Shown: positions 26,051-33,231 of the stretch, piece after piece
Position numbering within the stretch: position 1 is the first letter of the stretch
Layout of the letters: the number at the start of each line of letters is the position of its first letter
Assembly: GCF_029525555.1 (NCBI RefSeq)
Contig: NZ_JAPDHZ010000008.1
Coordinates: 62,001 to 126,000, forward strand
Length of the DNA: 64,000 bases
Reading direction: 5' to 3'
Origin: Cohnella ginsengisoli
GTDB taxonomy: Bacteria > Bacillota > Bacilli > Paenibacillales > Paenibacillaceae
Notes under the pieces: generated by a model
Told to the model about the DNA's origin: nothing
Database searches by the model: none
What the model saw: the letters and a program-made list of their open reading frames with translations, nothing else
Position numbers and translations under genes: made by a program

Positions 26051-27263
26051 TCAGCTTTTTGAAGCAGCCGCAGCAGCGTTCTGCCGGTTCTTGCGCACGC
26101 CGCCCTTCGCGAAGGAGACCAAGCCCGCCGACAGCGAGAGCAGCGCGAACGCGAGTCCCGCCCAGGGATGGTAGCGGACCGTGGACGATGCGTCGGCGAG
26201 CAGGCCGCCGGTTAAAGATCCGATCGCGACGCCAAGGTGAAGCAGCGACGTGTTGAGTCCCAGCACGATGTTCGCCGATTCGGGCGCGATCCGGACGAAA
26301 TACGTCTGGATCGCCGGAATCGCCACGGAGTAGGCCAGCATCCAAGCCGCGGCGACGGCGATGCCCGACGAGAGGCCGCCTGCCGCGGAGGAAAAGACGG
26401 ATGCCGCGAGCGGCATCAGCGCCAGGGCCAGCGCCATCGCGGCCAGGCCCCGCACGATGACCGCGGGCGGACCGAGTCTGTCGGCCGCGCCGCCGCCGGA
26501 GCGCGTGGCAAGCGTGCCGGCCAAGCCCAGCAGCAGCATGGTCAATCCTGTAAAAGACGCCTTCAGCCCGAGGACGTCCTGGAGGAAAGGCACGAAATAC
26601 GTGTTCAGCAGGGCGATGCCCGACGAGAACAGGAGAGACATCAGCAGCCCTGCCGCGAGGGCAGGACGTCCCAGCACGGCGAACTGACGGCCGAAGCCGA
26701 CGGGGGGCGTCGCCCTCTACCTCGGGCATGAGCCGCAGGACGCCCAGCATCACGAGCAGCGCGCCAGCGCCGAGCAGCAGGTACATGCCCTGCCAGGACC
26801 ATCCGTCCGCCAGCGCGATGCCGATCGGCGCGCCGAGCACGGAGGCGGCGCTGAACGCCATCATGACGGTGCTCATGGCGCGGCCGAGCTGCGCCGCCGG
26901 CATGACTTTGGGGAGCGCGCCCAGCGCCGTCGTCAGATAGACGCCAGCGCCAGCGCCTATCAACGCGCGCAGTCCGATCATCGCCGCATAGCCTTCGCTG
27001 AAGTACGAGAGCAAGCTGCCTGCGGCGAATACGAGCAGCGCGGCCGCCAGGAGCCGTCGCCGCGATATCCGCTGCGTGAGCGACACGAAGATCGGCGTGC
27101 CGACGGCGAAGCCGAGAGAGAAGGCGGTGACAAGCTGGCCCGCTTGGGCAATGCTGATGCCGGCATCCCGGGAGATGATCGGCAGGATGCCGATGATGGC
27201 CAATTCGGCGAAGCCGGTCAAGAAAGTGCCTAGCGTGAGCATATACAAGATCGTGCGATTCAT
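26051..27263 (-). CDS. DHA1-family MFS transporter (one frameshift)
   Basis: This 12-TM efflux protein is 403 residues after correction and resembles AraJ/YdhP. The N-terminal TFLTGFAELAIIGILPIISRD is the DHA1 helix-1 motif (cited in part), and motif A is SLTQRISRRRLL. The frame breaks in a run of six G (26702-26707). Five give EGDAPVGFGRQFAVLGRPA and join both halves. ATG 27263 has GAGGTGG close upstream. It is divergent from an HxlR regulator with two TTACT...AGTAA dyads between them, so it is probably induced by a toxic electrophile. Confidence 0.87.
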
Positions 27264-27325
27264 TTTAACCACCTCTTATAATTGTCGGGGAGCCGCGCGG
27301 CCCTTGTAGCGACAGTATAAGCGGG

Positions 27326-27396
27326 TTACTATATTTAAGTAAGAACGCAAATCCTTTGGGGATAATCCTAACTGATGGACTTACTAACTTAAGTAA
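27326..27396. promoter_or_regulatory. Two HxlR-type operators
   Basis: TTACT-ATATTTA-AGTAA (27326-27342) and TTACT-AACTTA-AGTAA (27381-27396) lie between the divergent MFS and HxlR starts. Both share half-sites with the dyad at 20159-20175 beside another HxlR gene. Confidence 0.65.
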
Positions 27397-27422
27397 AGTA
27401 TGTTTGCCGGGAGGCGTTTATA

Positions 27423-27800
27423 ATGGCCGAACAAGAAAGGGACGAGGATAAACCGATCTGCGAGGTTCTGCAAGTGCTCGGGGCCAAATGGTCCTTCGTC
27501 GTGATCGCGGAGCTGCAGAAAGGGCCGAAGCGATTCAACCGGCTGCAGCGGGATGTCGCGATCGTCGGCACGCAGTCGCTTACGGACACGCTGCGGCATC
27601 TGGAGCAGAGCGGCATCGTGCGGCGGGAGGTATACCCGACCGTGCCCGTGACGGTCGAATACAGTCTGACGGATAAGGGCTTGGACTTTCAGGCGACGCT
27701 CGCGGAGATGGAGAAGTGGGCGCTGCGCTGGCGGAAGCCCGACGGGGAGAGGTTCGCTGGCGAGGACGCGCCGGGATCTAAAGCCGCCGACGCAGGCTGA
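27423..27800 (+). CDS. HxlR-family transcriptional regulator
   Basis: This 125-residue winged-helix regulator contains ICEVLQVLGAKWSFVVIAEL, GPKRFNRLQRDV and VEYSLTDKGLDFQATL. The single N-terminal Cys (PICEVL) is in the position used for redox or electrophile sensing in YodB-like proteins. The ATG at 27423 has GGGAGG upstream. It is divergent from the DHA1 transporter and probably represses it through the two dyads in the gap. Confidence 0.88.
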   Translation: MAEQERDEDKPICEVLQVLGAKWSFVVIAELQKGPKRFNRLQRDVAIVGTQSLTDTLRHLEQSGIVRREVYPTVPVTVEYSLTDKGLDFQATLAEMEKWALRWRKPDGERFAGEDAPGSKAADAG

Positions 27801-27859
27801 CAGGCGAACACGCCATCCGGAGTCGTCGACCCGCGAGACCGAAGCCGCCAGTACGGCGG

Positions 27860-28774
27860 TTACAGCGATGCCGCCAAGTGGACCACAAGCGGCAAGTACA
27901 GGAAGCTAGCAACGGTCGAAAAGGCGACGTTCATCGCGACGAGCTCCTTGTCGCCGCCGTAGCGTTCCATGAGCACGAGCGAATTGATCGCCGCGGGCAT
28001 GCAGGACTGAACGAACAGCACCGCGGCGGTCAAGCCGTGCAGGCCGAGCATCGCGATCGCGGCATACGACAGCAGCGGCACGACCGCGATGCGCAGGCCG
28101 AGCGAGATCCAGATCTCCCGGCGCAGGCTGCGGCGCCAGTCCGTCTTGCGAAGCTGCATGCCGAGGAGCAGCAGCACGACGGCCGGGTAGGCGCCGCCGA
28201 CCAGCTCGAGGCCCGCCGAGAGGCTCTCCGGCAGGCGCGCCTTGAACAGGAACAGCGCGATGCCGACGGCGGCCGCATAGACGAGCGGCGTCTTCGCGAT
28301 CTGAAGGAACGCCTGCCTCGGCTTAAAGGACGCGCGCGCCGCCAGATAGAAGCCCAGCGTATTCACGAGAATGACGTGCGTCACGACGTTGGTCACCCCG
28401 ATCGCGAAGCCTTGCGTGCCGAAGGCAAGCAGCAGCAGCGGCAATCCGTAATTGTTGGAGTTGGAAAAGATCGTCGTCAGCTCCATCGCGCGCCGCGAAG
28501 GCTCGCTCATCCGCAGCAGCCTTCCCGCGGCGGCGGAAGCCGCCCAGCAGAGCGCGGTCTGCAAGAGCGTATAGATCGCGACCGTCCCCAGCGTGCCTGT
28601 CTTCAGGTCGCTGCCGGCGAGCGCCGCCACGATGAGGCACGGCGAGAGTACGAACAGGCTGAGATCGGCCAGCAGGCGCGAATCGGGGGTTTTGTACTTT
28701 TGATACAGGTAGCCCAAGCAGCAGGCGATCAAAATGGGGATGCTGACGTTCGCGAACGTATGGAAGTATGGCAT
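27860..28774 (-). CDS. AEC-family permease (auxin efflux carrier type)
   Basis: This 304-residue membrane protein has about ten helices. Sequence features are FSNSNNYGLPLLLLAFGTQG, the conserved Asn/Gly-rich crossover of AEC carriers, and the C-terminal SCMPAAINSLVLMERYGGDKELVAMNV (cited in part). Bacterial members export malate, amino acids or other small acids. The substrate here is unknown. ATG 28774 has AGGAGA upstream. It stands alone. Confidence 0.87.
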   Translation of the reverse strand: MPYFHTFANVSIPILIACCLGYLYQKYKTPDSRLLADLSLFVLSPCLIVAALAGSDLKTGTLGTVAIYTLLQTALCWAASAAAGRLLRMSEPSRRAMELTTIFSNSNNYGLPLLLLAFGTQGFAIGVTNVVTHVILVNTLGFYLAARASFKPRQAFLQIAKTPLVYAAAVGIALFLFKARLPESLSAGLELVGGAYPAVVLLLLGMQLRKTDWRRSLRREIWISLGLRIAVVPLLSYAAIAMLGLHGLTAAVLFVQSCMPAAINSLVLMERYGGDKELVAMNVAFSTVASFLYLPLVVHLAASL

Positions 28775-29106
28775 GAGCCGGTCGTCTCCTGGCCCGGCGG
28801 ACCGGGCGATCGATTTGATGCTCTAATCATATAAGAATTCAAATCATTGTTTAAATATATAAAATAAATAAACTAAATAGTTATCGTCTATAAAAGTCAC
28901 TCTCTCTCAAACCCCGATCCCGTCACTTTCGTCCTCGCCGATCCTATATTTCGAAAGCCGGAGGCATGCACTCGCGCTGCCGGAGCCTAAAAAAATCCGC
29001 CGGAAAATCCCGACGGACCGTTGTCTTTCATTTTGCAAAACTCGCGCGACTGCACGCTTGCTCGTTCTACGTTCTCGCCGGCCGCGTCGCGGAGCGCACT
29101 CTCCTT
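28775..29106. other. Intergenic gap, AT-rich upstream of the AEC gene
   Basis: No gene is seen. The stretch 28828-28890 is markedly AT-rich (ATATAAAATAAATAAACTAAATAG within) and probably holds the AEC promoter. The part near 28980-29060 is the 3' flank of the SRPBCC gene with no clear terminator. Confidence 0.5.
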
Positions 29107-29559
29107 TTACCAGCCCAGATCCAGCGTCTTGCCCGTCTCGACGTAGGATTTGATGTTGCTCAGGATCATCGGCCAGCTTTGCTTCGTGCTCTCGTACGAG
29201 GGATGCCCCTCCGGCCACCGGTCGTTGACGAACGTCACCTTCGTGCTCGCGCCCATCGGCTCGAGCTCCATCGTGATGCGCGTCTCGAGCTCGGCATGAT
29301 TTTCCCGGTAAGAAGGCCCGGCATGCTCGGTGTAGCTCATCAGGCTGTACGGTTCGTACGCCAGCACCGTTCCGTATACGTGCACGGTCTCGTCGCCGTC
29401 GTCGCCCGGCCCGACATAAGCGTAGGGCGCGCCGACTTCGAAAGTAGACTGCAGCACGCTGCCGAAAAAGATCGCGCGCGTGCCCTCCGGCGAAACGAGC
29501 GCCTCCCATACCTGCTTCGGCGTGCCGCCTATATAGATCGTATACTTCAAGTCTTCCAT
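29107..29559 (-). CDS. SRPBCC/AHSA1-domain protein
   Basis: This 150-residue START/Bet v1-like protein has the typical opening YTIYIGGTPKQVWEALVSPEGT, a central SYTEHAGPSY segment and the closing WPMILSNIKSYVETGK helix. Members bind hydrophobic ligands or act in stress responses, and none can be specified here. ATG 29559 has AGAGGGA upstream. It is divergent from an AraC-type regulator that starts 126 bp away. Confidence 0.85.
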   Translation of the reverse strand: MEDLKYTIYIGGTPKQVWEALVSPEGTRAIFFGSVLQSTFEVGAPYAYVGPGDDGDETVHVYGTVLAYEPYSLMSYTEHAGPSYRENHAELETRITMELEPMGASTKVTFVNDRWPEGHPSYESTKQSWPMILSNIKSYVETGKTLDLGW

Positions 29560-29684
29560 GCGATTCCCTCTTTTCCTGGCTCGATTTAAATTGCGGCGTT
29601 TGCTGCGGACTGCTAGTATCGATTGTAACGCAACGTCGGCGCCTTGTATTGGAAAAACGCGACAAATCCTGGAGGTCGATTCCC

Positions 29685-30500
29685 CTGAAGCCTATCGAAC
29701 GTCCTTTGGACAAGGCCATCCTCAAGCCGGAGGAGGCCGCGCGCAAATTCGATCTGAAGCTGTACGCGCCGTCGGCCGAGCTAGCGGGCTGGGTCGAGCA
29801 TTATTGGACGCTGGCCTGGGATCTGCGGGGCGACGTCCCCTTCAGCCAGAAGGTGCTCTCCTACCCAAGCATAAATCTGACGTTGGAAAATGAAAACGGC
29901 GCCTCGCACGCCGAAGTATACGGCGTGCCGCGCGGCACCTTCACCCGTACGCTGACGGGGTACGGCGAGTGCTTCAGCGTCAAGTTCCGGCCCGGCGGCT
30001 TCTATCCCTTCTGGCGCGAATCCGCCTCCCGGCTGACTGGCCGCAAGCTCCCGCTCGGAGAGATATTCGGCGCGTCAGGGGAGGCGCTGTCCGGCCTGCT
30101 GTCGGCCGTGCCCGCCACCGAGGCGAGGCTCGCCGCCATGGAGCGATGGCTGCTGGACCTTGCGCCCGAGCGGGAAGATTCGGCCGAGATGGCCGGCCGG
30201 ATCGTACAGGATGCGGCGTCCGACCGCAGCCTGCTCCACGTCGAGGCGATGGCGAGCCGGCATGGCATGAGCGTCCGCACGCTCCAGCGGCTGCTCGGCC
30301 GGTATATCGGGGTATCGCCGAAGTGGATTCTGCAGCGCTTCCGGCTGCAGGAGGCGGCGGAACGCATCCGGCAGGAAAAGCTGCAGGATTGGGCCGGGCT
30401 GTCGATGGAGCTGGGATATTACGACCAGGCGCACTTTACCCGCGACTTCAAATCCGTCGTCGGCGTGCCGCCCGAGACCTATGTGCGCGAGCTGGGCTGA
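29685..30500 (+). CDS. AraC-family regulator with DUF6597-type N-terminal domain
   Basis: This regulator of about 271 residues has an N-terminal domain with the DUF6597 pattern (YAPSAELAGWVEHYWTLAWD, YPSINLTLENENG, GYGECFSVKFRPGGFYPF) and a C-terminal helix-turn-helix (LLHVEAMASRHGMSVRTLQRLLGRYIG, cited in part). The best start by ribosome site is an unusual CTG at 29685 with GGAGGT 8 nt upstream. A TTG at 29649 lacks one. It is divergent from the SRPBCC gene, which may be its target. A 14-bp tandem repeat begins over its stop codon. Confidence 0.82.
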   Translation: MKPIERPLDKAILKPEEAARKFDLKLYAPSAELAGWVEHYWTLAWDLRGDVPFSQKVLSYPSINLTLENENGASHAEVYGVPRGTFTRTLTGYGECFSVKFRPGGFYPFWRESASRLTGRKLPLGEIFGASGEALSGLLSAVPATEARLAAMERWLLDLAPEREDSAEMAGRIVQDAASDRSLLHVEAMASRHGMSVRTLQRLLGRYIGVSPKWILQRFRLQEAAERIRQEKLQDWAGLSMELGYYDQAHFTRDFKSVVGVPPETYVRELG

Positions 30501-30559
30501 GCCGGCTGGGCTGAGCCGGCTGGGCTGAGCGGGCTGGGCTGAGCGGGCTGGGTCAGCGG
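30491..30559. repeat. 14-bp tandem repeat, about five copies
   Basis: GCTGGGCTGAGCCG or its variant GCTGGGCTGAGCGG repeats at 30491, 30505, 30519, 30533 and 30547. The first copy contains the stop codon of the AraC gene. Confidence 0.9.
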
Positions 30560-30581
30560 GCGAGCGCAAAGCATAAAACGG

Positions 30582-31392
30582 CTACATTTTTTGATCGGCC
30601 AGCCATTCCTTCAGCCCGCGCAGCGGCGCGCCGACGAGCTGCCGCAAGTCCGTGGAGACCGCAGCAGTCTCGGAGAGCGGCAAGAGCGAGTAGACCATGC
30701 CCTTCATCGCCGGATCGGCGCGGTGAACGACCGGTCTGCCCGATCGTTCGGCGAGCGCGCGGGCCAGATCGTTCAGGCGCCAAGGGCGCGAGGCCGTCAG
30801 TTCGTAGACCCGGCCTTCATGCCCGCTCTCCGTCAGCACCGCCGCAGCGGCCGCGGCGAGGTCTTCCCTGGCCGCGGCATTAAAAATCCAGTCGCCCGGC
30901 GGACTCAGCAGCACGCCGCCGGCCAGCGCCTCCCGCCAGCCCAGCATCTCGACGATGTCCATATAGTAGGCATTGCGCAGGATCGTGTATTCGAGCCCCG
31001 ACTCGCGAATGAGCCGTTCGGTCGTCACATGCAGCTCATGCAGCGGCAGTCTTCCCCGTTCGGCGTACGCGATGCTCGTGTAGACGATCCGACCGGCTTT
31101 GGCTGCCGCCGCGCCCTCCACCGCTGCCCGGTGCTGCCGCAGACGGGCTTCCTCGTCCCGCAGCGGAGACGAGATGAAGAGCAGCGTGTCCGCGTCTTTG
31201 AATGCCGCAGGCAGCGAAGCCGGATCGTCGTAATCCCCGTAGCGGACCTCGATCCCCCCGGCTGCGCAGCGCCTCGGCCGCTTCCGGTCGCCGCGTCACG
31301 ATCGCGATGCGCGCTGCCGGCAGGCGCCTGAGCAGCTCCTCCAACACCAGCGATCCGAGATTTCCAGTGGCACCCGTCATAACGATTTTCAT
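30582..31392 (-). CDS. NmrA-like NAD(P)-binding protein (one frameshift)
   Basis: This atypical SDR of 269 residues after correction is related to NmrA/QOR2-type NADPH:quinone reductases. MKIVMTGATGNLGSLVLEEL carries the GxxGxxG motif. The frame breaks in a run of six C (31254-31259). Five give SRGIEVRYGDYDDPASLPAAF, and the second half reads IVYTSIAYAERGRLPLHELH, YTILRNAYYMDIV. ATG 31392 has GGTGGAG upstream. It lies 153 bp downstream of the MarR gene and has a matching operator in front, so MarR control is likely. Confidence 0.85.
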
Positions 31393-31419
31393 GCCATCTC
31401 CACCCTTCATCCCTCAGTA

Positions 31420-31433
31420 GTTAAATGTTTAAC
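31420..31433. promoter_or_regulatory. MarR operator upstream of the NmrA-like gene
   Basis: GTTAAATGTTTAAC differs at one base from the perfect palindrome GTTAAATATTTAAC upstream of the MarR gene. Confidence 0.65.
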
Positions 31434-31544
31434 AAATTAATTAAAAAGAGCCGTTGACAGCAAACCGACAACCCGGCGCGCAAGCCGTCGTACGGGGTCG
31501 GACTGGGCCGGGCATGATCGCGACTCGCTGACTGCCCCTCATCC

Positions 31545-31991
31545 TCAACCGCCCGTCAACTTGGCGAGGAGTCCCAGAAGCTGGCGAATCTCCGATTCCT
31601 CCAGCCGGCCCATGAGCGCCTCCAGCACTTCCCGATTGCCCGGCAGCGCGTCCAGCAGAAGCCGCTCTCCCGCCGGCGTCAGCGACACGCGCCGCCTGCG
31701 ACCGTCTTCCGGGTCTCCGGCGACCCGCACATACCCTTCTTTGGCGAGCGGCACGAGCAGGACGCTGATATTCGCCTTGGTCACGCCGATTCGCTCGGCC
31801 AGCGCGGTGGGCAGCAGCGATCCGCCGGCCTTGGCGATCTCCACGAGTATGCGGACGCGCGCGCCGTTCAGTCCTCTTGACTGCCAGTACTTCTCGGATA
31901 CGCCGATCAGGCTCGCCGTGGTCTCCACGAGCGCGAAAAAAGCGCGCACCTTGGGCGGCTGCTCCGACACGTATCCATGCAGATCGTCCAT
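31545..31991 (-). CDS. MarR-family transcriptional regulator
   Basis: This 148-residue winged-helix regulator contains LNGARVRILVEIAKAGGS, LAERIGVTKANISVLLVPLAKEGYV (recognition helix, cited in part) and the DPEDGRRRRVSLTPAGERLL wing. ATG 31991 is used. The perfect palindrome 18 bp upstream and its near-copy before the NmrA-like gene indicate repression of itself and that gene. The ligand is unknown. Confidence 0.9.
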   Translation of the reverse strand: MDDLHGYVSEQPPKVRAFFALVETTASLIGVSEKYWQSRGLNGARVRILVEIAKAGGSLLPTALAERIGVTKANISVLLVPLAKEGYVRVAGDPEDGRRRRVSLTPAGERLLLDALPGNREVLEALMGRLEESEIRQLLGLLAKLTGG

Positions 31992-32008
31992 GCTATCTTC
32001 TCCAATTG

Positions 32009-32022
32009 GTTAAATATTTAAC
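32009..32022. promoter_or_regulatory. MarR autoregulatory operator
   Basis: GTTAAATATTTAAC is a perfect 14-bp palindrome 18 bp upstream of the MarR start, with a one-mismatch copy at 31420-31433. Confidence 0.7.
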
Positions 32023-32216
32023 TATATGCAGGATACGACAGCAGGCTAGGGATGTCAATCGGCGCCTCTTCGGAAGCGATCGCCAAGCAGCCCCTGTTTT
32101 ACGCTTTGCATCACGAAGAGCCATTTTAGCGTCCCTGCTGGTCGTCCAGTGTGGCATCCGAACCGGCTATCGTGCAAAAGTATACGTTCGAGATCAGTAC
32201 CCTTTCATCTTTATGC

Positions 32217-32302
32217 CTATCGCGCAAATGTGCAGGATTTTCACTTAAAATTTGCCCCATCTCGCTCAAAGAGGCGAGCTTTCGTGCACTTTTGCGCGAT
32301 TG
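32217..32302 (-). repeat. 86-bp palindromic intergenic element, copy A
   Basis: Terminal inverted repeats are CTATCGCGCAAATGTGCA (32217-32234) and TGCACTTTTGCGCGATTG (32285-32302), with an internal CTCGCTCAAAGAGGCGAG hairpin. Read on the minus strand it aligns without gaps over 86 bp with copy B at 43570-43655. A second, outer inverted pair (CTATCGTGCAAAAGTATAC at about 32167 and GTACTTTTGCAGTATGG at about 32337) nests around it. Confidence 0.85.
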
Positions 32303-32386
32303 ATCGCACAAACCCGATAATCCAGTCTTGGTTGATGTACTTTTGCAGTATGGCTCTAGGCAGGAATGACAATCTATGCTATCATC

Positions 32387-32401
32387 GATACGAATTGTAT
32401 C
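32387..32401. promoter_or_regulatory. 15-bp palindrome upstream of the Hcp-like gene
   Basis: GATACGAATTGTATC is a perfect inverted repeat (GATAC-GAATT-GTATC) ending 21 bp before the TTG start of the first Hcp-like gene. It is a candidate operator. Confidence 0.45.
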
Positions 32402-32422
32402 ATAAATGAGGAGCTGATCGTT

Positions 32423-32989
32423 TTGTTACAACGTTTTATGCCAAAAGCATCCTTGTTCCTGCTCGTCTTCGCGATCCTCGCTTTTGCCTCGCCCGTATCG
32501 GCTTCCGCCGCAGGCGGCTCCTACATCCTGTTAACGCTGGACAAGATCAGCGGCGATAGCACGGTCGAAGGCGCGAAAGGGGCGATCGACATCTCGTCCT
32601 TCTCTTTCGGCGCCTCGAACGCGGCTACCTCGCCGGGCGGCGGCAGCGACATTGGAAAGCCGATCTACTCGGATTTCAACTTGACCAAGCAGATGGACTC
32701 TGCCTCCATTCCGCTGCTGCAGAGCCTTACCGCCGGCAAAGCGATCAAGAATGGAACGATCGCCTTTTACAATGGGCAAGGCAAGAAGCCTTACCTGACG
32801 ATCAAGCTGGAAAACGTTTACGTCACTTCCGATGCTTACAGCGCAGGCGCCGACGGAAGCCGGATCGGGGAATCTTTCTCGCTCAAGGCCAAGAAAGTAA
32901 CGTTTATATACGAAGGCGTGGATGCCAAGGGCCAGCCGTTGCCTCCGCAAACCTTCGAATACGACGTGAGCAAGGGCGCCGGCAAATAA
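32423..32989 (+). CDS. Sec-exported Hcp-fold protein (type VI tube-protein family), short form
   Basis: This 188-residue protein has a signal peptide (SLFLLVFAILAFASPVSASA, cleavage about residue 32) followed by one Hcp domain. YILLTLDKISGDSTVEGAKG, IDISSFSFGASNA, DFNLTKQMDSASIPLLQSL, LTIKLENVYVTS and SFSLKAKKVTFIYE follow the Hcp beta-barrel pattern in order. In Proteobacteria Hcp forms the type VI secretion tube. Here no other type VI gene is present and the protein is exported by Sec, so a tube role is unlikely. It may form rings on the cell surface or outside the cell (inference). TTG 32423 has GAGGAG 9 nt upstream. It is followed by a 50-residue peptide gene and a second Hcp-like gene. 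Confidence 0.85.
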   Translation: MLQRFMPKASLFLLVFAILAFASPVSASAAGGSYILLTLDKISGDSTVEGAKGAIDISSFSFGASNAATSPGGGSDIGKPIYSDFNLTKQMDSASIPLLQSLTAGKAIKNGTIAFYNGQGKKPYLTIKLENVYVTSDAYSAGADGSRIGESFSLKAKKVTFIYEGVDAKGQPLPPQTFEYDVSKGAGK

Positions 32990-33021
32990 CCTGATTACCC
33001 TGCGAAAAGGAGCTGTGCCGC

Positions 33022-33174
33022 ATGAGCGAGACAAGCAACGACAAGTCCAAGCTGCCCTGGGACGCGCCGGCGCTCGAGACGCTGCCCGTCAAGGATACGA
33101 TGGACGACGGCAGCGTGTGGGGATTTACGCCGAAGGACGATTTCTACCAACGCAGCTTGCTGCTCGACAGTTGA
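33022..33174 (+). CDS. 50-residue peptide with paeninodin-type lasso-leader motif
   Basis: This small ORF has an excellent AAAAGGAG 9 nt upstream of ATG 33022. Residues 13-27 read WDAPALETLPVKDTM, matching the paeninodin-family lasso leader pattern of aromatic-x2-Pro-x-Leu-Glu-x-Leu-x-Val-x2-Thr-Met with identical spacing. The remaining 23 residues would be the core. They contain VWGF and KDDF and end LLLDS, and a terminal Asp-Ser is also found in paeninodin, where the Ser is phosphorylated. However, no Asp or Glu lies at core position 7-9, so a normal lasso ring cannot form from residue 1. No lasso enzymes are in the window. It may be an orphan or divergent RiPP precursor, or an unrelated small protein. 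Confidence 0.65.
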   Translation: MSETSNDKSKLPWDAPALETLPVKDTMDDGSVWGFTPKDDFYQRSLLLDS

Positions 33175-33231
33175 TCCCCGACGCACGACGGAGCGGTTCA
33201 CGGGCATCCGCCGATAAAGGAGTAGATCGAT

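Larger units (their letters stand above)
31992..32422. other. Intergenic region with MarR operator, palindromic repeat element and candidate promoter
   Basis: This 431-bp gap holds the MarR operator, the 86-bp element copy A with outer inverted repeats, and a 15-bp palindrome immediately upstream of the first Hcp-like gene. No additional gene is supported. Confidence 0.6.

Noticed and set aside
33022..33174. A complete lasso-peptide biosynthetic cluster
   Set aside because: No cyclase, RRE/protease or kinase genes flank the peptide, and the ring-closing acid is missing.
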